A stretch of DNA of 26,033 nucleotides from a virus, in the IMG/VR virus record IMGVR_UViG_3300009181_000299, positions 1-26,033 of that record. One strand, given 5' to 3'. The notes under the pieces were generated by a model. The model was not told the origin of the DNA, ran no database searches, and saw only the letters and a list, made by a program, of their open reading frames with translations. Numbering within the stretch: position 1 is the stretch's first letter; every line of letters starts with the position of its first letter. Below are positions 21,708-26,033 of this stretch, piece after piece. The position numbers and the translations under genes are program-made.

Positions 21708-22306
21708 TTAGTATCCTCGAAAATGAATTTTTTCTGAAATTGCACTATTCCGGTACCAGACCAATGACCATAAACTGATATGTCTTGTTTATGCTCATGG
21801 GTAATTTTGTCCCACAGGTTTGCCTTCATAGCTGGGAATTTATTTATATCATCGAAAATTATGATTCCTGAATATGAATTATCTATCAACCAACAAAAGA
21901 ACCCATACTCTTCCACGCCGTGATGTGGATCTATATCGATGAATATTAGGGGGGAACCTAATATGAATTCCTTCTGCAATTTGAGTACAGATTCATTCAT
22001 TAAATTATCAAAATGAAATTCTATATTTTCTAGAAATTTTTTACATAATCCATTTCCGAGTATTTTATCTTTTATGTCAAAAGTGTGTACTTTATTTTTC
22101 TTATTGTATGACAAAGCCGTAGCAGAAGCCCCCATATGAGTACCAATATCTAATATATTAACATCGTCATATTGTAAACTCAAAAATGCCAATAATTTAT
22201 AATGTTCCCTGCCAGCATTGTCCAAAAATTCATTGATGTTAAATCCATGCTGACATAGCTCTCTCAGATTAATTTTATTCACTTCTTCTACTGAGATATC
22301 CTTCAT
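21704..22306 (-). CDS. Class I SAM-dependent methyltransferase, 200 aa
   Basis: Motif I is NILDIGTHMGASATAL (50-65) with D53 and G55; the acidic end of beta-2 is VHTFDIKD (D77); motif IV is LIFIDIDPHHGVEEYG (120-135), followed by GIIIFDDI (147-154). The pattern fits the Methyltransf_24-type families found in polysaccharide and cell-surface clusters. It probably methylates a sugar or glycan using SAM; the substrate is not readable from sequence. It lies between the two HtrL-like genes, one base after the first and overlapping the second by four, so all three are translated together. Confidence 0.82.
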   Translation of the reverse strand: MKDISVEEVNKINLRELCQHGFNINEFLDNAGREHYKLLAFLSLQYDDVNILDIGTHMGASATALSYNKKNKVHTFDIKDKILGNGLCKKFLENIEFHFDNLMNESVLKLQKEFILGSPLIFIDIDPHHGVEEYGFFCWLIDNSYSGIIIFDDINKFPAMKANLWDKITHEHKQDISVYGHWSGTGIVQFQKKFIFEDTK

Positions 22307-22307
22307 T

Positions 22308-23006
22308 TCATACTTTACTGCTTAAGGGGAAACACAACATGCCGTCGTCATGTCCAGCGTAATACCAATGAAAGTTAAATCCATATATACTCTCCATCAT
22401 CGACCAAATATTGACTTCCCAAGTAACGATAGGTAGTAATTCACGTATTACTCTTCTACTGAGTTCATGCATTCCTCTTAAAGATTCTCTATCACCCACA
22501 TAAAACCCCCCACAAAATCTCCATGCTGGATGATCATTTATCGTGGTTTTATAATTCCAAGCCCCCGGAATGTGAACACCACCCTCTAGTGAATGCAATT
22601 TTTTAAGATGCAAGAATGACTTTTCATCTTTTATCACGTGACCAATCCCAAAGTCTACCCAAGATAAAATCCTCGAATCTGTAATATCCATCGCTTTAAC
22701 CATGAATTCAGTCTTAGAGTTCATGATTATGTGGAAGTCTTTCGTGTTTTTCGATGGGTTATCTGATACTTGAACGACAGGATTTGCACAAGATTGAATT
22801 AATTCATATGTATCTGTTTCTTCTAAGGAACATCTTATGATATTGACATTTTTTAATTCTAAACTGTCGGTCGATAAAGTTCTATCCACAAAAAGAATCA
22901 TCGGTATATCAATTACAGCTCTCATTCGGTTAAAGTTATGAAAATACTTTTCTACGGAGTGAGTGGTATGACCACTTGATTGAAGTAAAAATGAAGACAC
23001 TAACAT
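22308..23006 (-). CDS. Putative glycosyltransferase, HtrL/YibB-like, 232 aa
   Basis: The sequence matches my memory of the HtrL_YibB family: an N-terminal Rossmann-like half with MILFVDRTL (36-44), RILSWVDFGIGHVI (112-125), AWRFCGGFYVGDRESL (161-176) and TWEVNIWSMMESIYGFNFHWYYAGHDD (195-221). WlaTC/HtrL-type proteins are found in surface polysaccharide gene clusters and are predicted glycosyltransferases. It is the first gene of the sugar operon. No Shine-Dalgarno site is visible: a near-consensus promoter ends five bases before ATG 23006, so the message is probably leaderless. Family assignment is from motif recognition only. Confidence 0.72.
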   Translation of the reverse strand: MLVSSFLLQSSGHTTHSVEKYFHNFNRMRAVIDIPMILFVDRTLSTDSLELKNVNIIRCSLEETDTYELIQSCANPVVQVSDNPSKNTKDFHIIMNSKTEFMVKAMDITDSRILSWVDFGIGHVIKDEKSFLHLKKLHSLEGGVHIPGAWNYKTTINDHPAWRFCGGFYVGDRESLRGMHELSRRVIRELLPIVTWEVNIWSMMESIYGFNFHWYYAGHDDGMLCFPLSSKV

Positions 23007-23011
23007 GATTA

Positions 23012-23040
23012 ATTATACTAAATAATATGGAAAATGTAAA
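23012..23040 (-). promoter_or_regulatory. Near-consensus sigma70-like promoter of the sugar operon
   Basis: On the minus strand TTTACA (23035-23040), a 17-base spacer and TATAAT (23012-23017) give 11 of 12 consensus bases. The ATG at 23006 follows five bases after the -10. On the plus strand an overlapping TATACT (23014-23019) could serve the divergent gene at 23048, though without a good -35. Confidence 0.72.
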
Positions 23041-23047
23041 TTAAAGG

Positions 23048-23296
23048 ATGGATGTTAATGATAGGTACAAAACTCGTATTAAAGCATTCGAAGAAGGTCG
23101 AGTTATTTCAGAAGTGATGGAAAGCACAAAAAGAAACCTTCAAGCACTTACCATAGGGATTCGTCCAGCCAAAGTAGTTTTTGATTTAGGAAAACGAGGA
23201 CGAACATGTAATAACTCTGACCATGAGCTTTTTGGGTTTCCGATTGAAGAATGTTTAGAAGATGAGTGCATTCTGGAATTTATGAATAATGAGTAA
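23048..23296 (+). CDS. Small hypothetical protein, 82 aa
   Basis: The product MDVNDRYKTRIKAFEEGRVI... is charged and soluble, with two likely helices, a basic middle (VFDLGKRGRTC) and an acidic end (ECLEDECILEFMNNE). It resembles the many small unknown phage proteins and no family is recognised. It is divergent from the sugar operon with only 41 bases between starts. AAAGG lies directly against the ATG, which is too close to be an ideal ribosome site, so the start is less certain. It converges on the tiny minus-strand ORF at 23353; the gap 23297-23352 shows no gene. Confidence 0.6.
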   Translation: MDVNDRYKTRIKAFEEGRVISEVMESTKRNLQALTIGIRPAKVVFDLGKRGRTCNNSDHELFGFPIEECLEDECILEFMNNE

Positions 23297-23352
23297 CTAG
23301 CCTACTTTCCTATTTCGCTTTATTATATTAGCACGTTGTCTTAATGATGGTA

Positions 23353-23484
23353 TTATAATGTCTTGAATGTGACATAATACTCTATATCTTCTTTGGTAAT
23401 TTCATATACTCTTGCAGATATATCACTTTCTAGATACTTTGCTGCAAGCTTCCAGGCTTCCTCTGATATTTGACTTTTCTTCAT
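23353..23484 (-). CDS. Tiny hypothetical protein, 43 aa
   Basis: The peptide begins MKKSQISEEAWKLAAKYLES and ends YYVTFKTL. It reads as a compact helical, soluble peptide with a normal amino-acid mix. An in-frame TAG upstream leaves ATG 23484 as the only standard start; no strong Shine-Dalgarno site is seen. It is the last of a chain of small minus-strand ORFs, 51 bases after the preceding one. Function unknown. Confidence 0.45.
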   Translation of the reverse strand: MKKSQISEEAWKLAAKYLESDISARVYEITKEDIEYYVTFKTL

Positions 23485-23535
23485 AAGAGTCGTGCTGGGA
23501 TTTATACTGGTTACATTCCTTTTCTAGATTACGAA

Positions 23536-23721
23536 TTACTTCATGGGCGTCACGTAAAGAAGCGGCAGAGACTCATCTGGTCTACTTAGTCGTCTATATT
23601 CAGATATGCAACAATCATGGAATTTCTTCTCTTGCGAATGATCATGTAGATGATTATTCGCAAGTCGTATGGCTGCTACCATGTCGTAAAGGACATCATG
23701 GGAATGTCTCATATAAATCAT
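23536..23721 (-). CDS. Small hypothetical protein, 61 aa
   Basis: The product MIYMRHSHDVLYDMVAAIRL... is helical, rich in His (seven) and ends LPLLYVTPMK. No family is recognised. ATG 23721 overlaps the stop of the preceding membrane peptide by four bases (ATGA), which supports translational coupling. A second ATG at 23712 has AGGA at a good distance and could also be used, giving 58 residues. Confidence 0.55.
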   Translation of the reverse strand: MIYMRHSHDVLYDMVAAIRLANNHLHDHSQEKKFHDCCISEYRRLSRPDESLPLLYVTPMK

Positions 23722-23795
23722 CCTAATGGATTTCGATTAAGTCGCCCAACGCAATATCCTGCTACAAATGCCAATGCTGACATGATAATTATCAT
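23718..23795 (-). CDS. Micro-ORF encoding a 25-aa single-span membrane peptide
   Basis: The peptide MIIIMSALAFVAGYCVGRLN (plus five residues) is one hydrophobic helix followed by a short basic tail, typical of a small inner-membrane peptide. Its ATG overlaps the stop of the upstream zinc-motif ORF (ATGA) and its TGA overlaps the ATG of the downstream 61-aa ORF (ATGA). Such exact coupling on both sides is unlikely by chance. Function unknown; small phage membrane peptides include lysis, exclusion and anti-defence factors (general knowledge, not shown here). Confidence 0.5.
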   Translation of the reverse strand: MIIIMSALAFVAGYCVGRLNRNPLG

Positions 23796-23917
23796 GGATG
23801 AGTCACCTGACAGGTAGTTGAATTTTTAGGATGTCCGCAGTAGGAACATAAAGTAGCATTATTCCAGCGTCCCCATGCATATGGATATTTATTTTTGAAT
23901 AAAATTCTTGTTCGCAA
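23792..23917 (-). CDS. Small Cys-motif protein, 41 aa, TTG start
   Basis: With TTG 23917 as start the product reads LRTRILFKNKYPYAWGRWNN, then LCSYCGHPKNSTTCQVTHP. CxxCGH followed by a third Cys and a His seven to ten residues later is consistent with a small zinc-binding knuckle. GGAG lies seven bases before the TTG, a good ribosome site. The stop overlaps the ATG of the membrane micro-ORF. It overlaps another frame (23803-23958); see that entry. The call rests on motif, Shine-Dalgarno and coupling only. Confidence 0.45.
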   Translation of the reverse strand: MRTRILFKNKYPYAWGRWNNATLCSYCGHPKNSTTCQVTHP

Positions 23918-23958
23918 CAAGCTACTCCAAATTTGCCTGAATCAATTGTTTTATTCAT
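23803..23958 (-). CDS. Small ORF, 51 aa, overlapping the Cys-motif ORF in another frame
   Basis: From ATG 23958 the frame reads MNKTIDSGKFGVACCEQEFY... to LPVR. TAGAAT lies five bases before the ATG, the same promoter-to-start spacing as at other genes here. The first ~20 residues (including ACCEQEF) look protein-like; the rest, which overlaps the Cys-motif frame, looks less so. The two frames may be one gene broken by a one-base shift near the A5 run at about 23894-23898, or two overlapping genes. Confidence 0.3.
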   Translation of the reverse strand: MNKTIDSGKFGVACCEQEFYSKINIHMHGDAGIMLLYVPTADILKIQLPVR

Positions 23959-23985
23959 ATATAATTCTACGGATATGAATTTTAT

Positions 23986-25098
23986 TCAAAAGAGATTTTT
24001 CTTCTCATTCATGACTTCATGGCGAACCCTCATGAAGTCATTTAAAAATGATAAGGAGAGCTTACAAATCCAAGCTTCTCTATCCATAATACCGAAGGTT
24101 ATCCTAAATGTTTCAGTCATATCATCAAAAGCTAACCCAGACACAAATTCGATGGTATGTTTCTCTTTTAAAAAAAACGGGATACTGTAGTCCTCAATAG
24201 CCATTCGTGAATTGAACTTCACGAATCTATGGAAATAGTTCCTTCTGCTGTCATGGAGAATGACTACTTCATGTACAATAGCAAAGTAAGAATCCCCGAC
24301 CTTGACCAATTGACCACCACCTCTAAATGATTTAGAAATGTTCGGAGCCAAATTCCTTGATATTATGTTTAGACTTCCATCTTTATATTGAATTACATCT
24401 GTCCAACCACCATTGTTACACTCATATAACCATTCAGGACATTCAGAGCCAAGAATAGGCATCCAATTTTTTTCGTGCTTATCATGAGAAACTGGTGATT
24501 CTAATAATTTAATATCATGCATGAAGCTCCTTTCAACGTTGAGCTTACCGACAGCTATTCTTGCTTTGTCAGTATAAGGCAGCATATTCCGGATAGTTCC
24601 AGATACATAATACTGATGATCTATTTTAAATAAACGTACATCCTCGATCCCATCAGCCGGGAAGTTACTTTTCTCGTAGGGTTCACTGTCTATACTAGAT
24701 ATACTTTCAATTTCGTCTTTTTCATTAAGAGATAACAACTGATACCGAGTATAAATCGTATTATTTGAACTATCTTTAATATGGTATCTTCCATCTACTA
24801 TTTCATAATTAGCATTCCTTACTAATACATAGTGGCCTAAGTCCTTCTGTATAAGTGTCGGATTAAACACCCCCCATCCCGGATTATACGGAGGAATATT
24901 TAAATCCACAAATGTAACACCCTCTAAATCTGCAAGTTTAGGCATATAAAAAGTATAATTTTGTTTTAAATTATTCTCTATATGATAAGGAGGATTTGAG
25001 AGTAACCCCCTTTCGCAAGACCTAAGACCTGATCTTTCTTCACCTACATAATATGAATTAATCGATAAAGCAAGATCATACTCTATAGGGTTAATCAT
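23986..25098 (-). CDS. Five-bladed beta-propeller protein, GH130/GH43-like, 370 aa
   Basis: The motifs are those of glycoside phosphorylase/hydrolase propellers often found with bacterial glycosyltransferases: NPGWGVFNPTLI (72-83), GIEDVRLF (150-157, like the EDPR motif), HEKNWMPILG (208-217), RGGGQLV (259-265), HEVV (276-279), YFHRFVKFN (288-296) and IEFVSGLAF (316-324). Length is that of a single propeller, with no signal peptide. It may cleave or phosphorolyse a glycoside, or act as a sugar-binding module without catalysis; the exact family and catalytic Asp are not certain by eye. It lies next to the sugar operon, same strand. No Shine-Dalgarno site is obvious before ATG 25098. Confidence 0.75.
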   Translation of the reverse strand: MINPIEYDLALSINSYYVGEERSGLRSCERGLLSNPPYHIENNLKQNYTFYMPKLADLEGVTFVDLNIPPYNPGWGVFNPTLIQKDLGHYVLVRNANYEIVDGRYHIKDSSNNTIYTRYQLLSLNEKDEIESISSIDSEPYEKSNFPADGIEDVRLFKIDHQYYVSGTIRNMLPYTDKARIAVGKLNVERSFMHDIKLLESPVSHDKHEKNWMPILGSECPEWLYECNNGGWTDVIQYKDGSLNIISRNLAPNISKSFRGGGQLVKVGDSYFAIVHEVVILHDSRRNYFHRFVKFNSRMAIEDYSIPFFLKEKHTIEFVSGLAFDDMTETFRITFGIMDREAWICKLSLSFLNDFMRVRHEVMNEKKNLF

Positions 25099-25206
25099 TA
25101 AGAGTACTTTACTAAACGAAGATTCTTTAAAGGATATGTGCGTTTATAATATAATTTAAAGGCAGTGTGTATGAATTAAAATACATACTACTAGCGTATC
25201 CCGAGC

Positions 25207-25227
25207 TTTTTGCCGACGAAGCAAAAA
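25207..25227. promoter_or_regulatory. 7-bp inverted repeat between divergent genes
   Basis: TTTTTGC (25207-25213), a seven-base loop, then GCAAAAA (25221-25227). It lies in the 203-base gap between the divergent propeller and pentapeptide genes. It could be an operator or a weak bidirectional hairpin; nothing further is shown. The rest of the gap is AT-rich with several TATA-like hexamers near 25144-25155. Confidence 0.35.
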
Positions 25228-25264
25228 TCAGTATTTGGGGAAAATATTAACATAGTTTCACCGC

Positions 25265-25293
25265 TTTACAATTTATATGTTTTTTATTATTAT
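25265..25293 (+). promoter_or_regulatory. Sigma70-like promoter of the pentapeptide gene
   Basis: TTTACA (25265-25270), a 17-base spacer and TATTAT (25288-25293) match 10 of 12 consensus bases. The proposed GTG start follows eight bases after the -10, so the transcript would be leaderless or nearly so. The -35 is the same hexamer as in the sugar operon promoter. Confidence 0.55.
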
Positions 25294-25301
25294 TTTTTAA
25301 C

Positions 25302-26033
25302 GTGAAGCCCCATGAACTATCAAATACTCTTCGTCATATAGCTGCAGCCATAGAGGGTTCTAAGAATCCCTCTCGTAAACTTGTCGCTGCGGATTTAAAA
25401 ATAGTGATTTCACGTTTATCTTCTACAGTCGACCTTGTAAAAATTCTCGCGGATCACGCCATGTGGGTCAAAGGAGATCGCGCGGGGAGGAAAGCCAATC
25501 TGGAGGGAGCGGATCTGATCGGGACGGACCTGCGCAAGGCGAACCTAGCCGAGGCGGACATGGCCGGGGCGAGTATGGTCGAGGCGAACCTGACCGAAGC
25601 GAACCTGACAAATGCGGACCTGTATGGGGCGGACCTGACCAAAGTGGCCCTGCGCGGGGCGAACCTGCGCAGGGCAATCCTGATCGGGGCGAACCTGACC
25701 GGGGCGAACCTGAGCAATGCGGATCTGATAGGGGCAGTCCTGCTCGGGGTGAACCTGAGCGGGGCGGACCTGCGTGGGGCGAATTTGACCAGGGCGTACC
25801 TGGAAAATGCGTACTTGAAAAAGGCGGACCTGACCGGGGCGAACCTGATCGTGGCGGACCTGACCGGGGCGAACCTGACAAATGCGGACCTGGCCGGGGC
25901 AATCCTGCTCGGGGCGAACCTGACAAATGCGGACCTGACCGGGGCGGACCTGCGCAATGCGAATTTGAGCAATGCGAATTTGACCAATGCGAAATTGATC
26001 GGGGCAATACTGGACGGGGCAAAAACTCAGGGA
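25302..26033 (+). CDS. Pentapeptide-repeat protein, 3'-truncated by window edge
   Basis: The frame is open from GTG 25302 to the last base (244 codons), so the gene continues to the right. Residues 1-64 form a helical N-terminal region (KPHELSNTLRHIAAAIEGSK); from about residue 65 (base 25494) about 36 pentapeptides of the A-(N/D)-L-x-x type follow, which fold as a right-handed quadrilateral beta-helix. Some such proteins mimic DNA (MfpA/Qnr bind gyrase); most have no known role. No ATG lies before residue 54, and the helical region is protein-like, so GTG is preferred; ATG 25461 is the alternative. The repeat part is strikingly GC-rich with GCG, GAC, AAC and CTG codons, unlike the AT-rich N-terminal part and neighbouring genes. 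Confidence 0.85.
   Translation, partial: MKPHELSNTLRHIAAAIEGSKNPSRKLVAADLKIVISRLSSTVDLVKILADHAMWVKGDRAGRKANLEGADLIGTDLRKANLAEADMAGASMVEANLTEANLTNADLYGADLTKVALRGANLRRAILIGANLTGANLSNADLIGAVLLGVNLSGADLRGANLTRAYLENAYLKKADLTGANLIVADLTGANLTNADLAGAILLGANLTNADLTGADLRNANLSNANLTNAKLIGAILDGAKTQG

Noticed and set aside
25454-26022. Two long minus-strand frames opposite the pentapeptide repeats
   Set aside because: They arise from the GC-rich pentad repeats read in reverse; the plus-strand frame gives a canonical A(N/D)LxxA protein with a promoter.

Overview
The window looks like part of the genome of a large contractile-tailed dsDNA phage, or an integrated or metagenomic copy of one. The evidence is a recognisable tail sheath protein, a run of compact virion-type genes on the minus strand, a giant collagen-like fibre, a GIY-YIG homing endonuclease and a phage-style sugar/glycosylation cassette. 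There are no rRNA, tRNA or bacterial housekeeping genes. Most of the sequence is AT-rich; the collagen-like gene, the endonuclease gene and especially the pentapeptide-repeat gene are richer in GC. The host cannot be named from the sequence.

Layout. (1) 2-4579, plus strand: the 3' part of a very large collagen-like fibre gene. Its reading frame is open to the left edge, so the gene starts outside the window. (2) 4701-18534, minus strand, transcribed right to left: an acidic protein, a small helical protein, a connector-like protein with a Cys4 motif, two unknown proteins, an actin-like ATPase, a Glu/Ser-repeat protein, a structural protein, an FmdB-type zinc ribbon, a giant (1744 aa) tail sheath protein, a GIY-YIG endonuclease and an unknown protein. 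Many of these genes overlap or nearly touch. (3) 18715-23006, minus strand: a six-gene operon behind a near-consensus sigma70-like promoter. It encodes two HtrL/YibB-like putative glycosyltransferases, a SAM methyltransferase, a Cys-rich protein, an RmlB-like dehydratase and a GalE-like epimerase. (4) 23048-25098: a small plus-strand gene, then on the minus strand a beta-propeller glycosidase/phosphorylase-like gene followed by a chain of very small ORFs, three of them linked by ATGA overlaps. (5) 25302 to the right edge, plus strand: a pentapeptide-repeat protein that runs off the window.

How they may work together. Regions 2 and the left fibre build the virion (sheath, connector/neck, fibre). 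Regions 3 and 4 look like a sugar-nucleotide and glycan-transfer cassette. One attractive inference is that it decorates the virion, perhaps the Thr-rich Gly-X-Thr repeats of the collagen fibre, as rhamnose-containing glycans decorate the collagen-like BclA of Bacillus spores. Several accessory genes have a -10-like hexamer only 5-8 bases before the start codon, suggesting leaderless transcripts, whereas several virion genes have ordinary Shine-Dalgarno sites.
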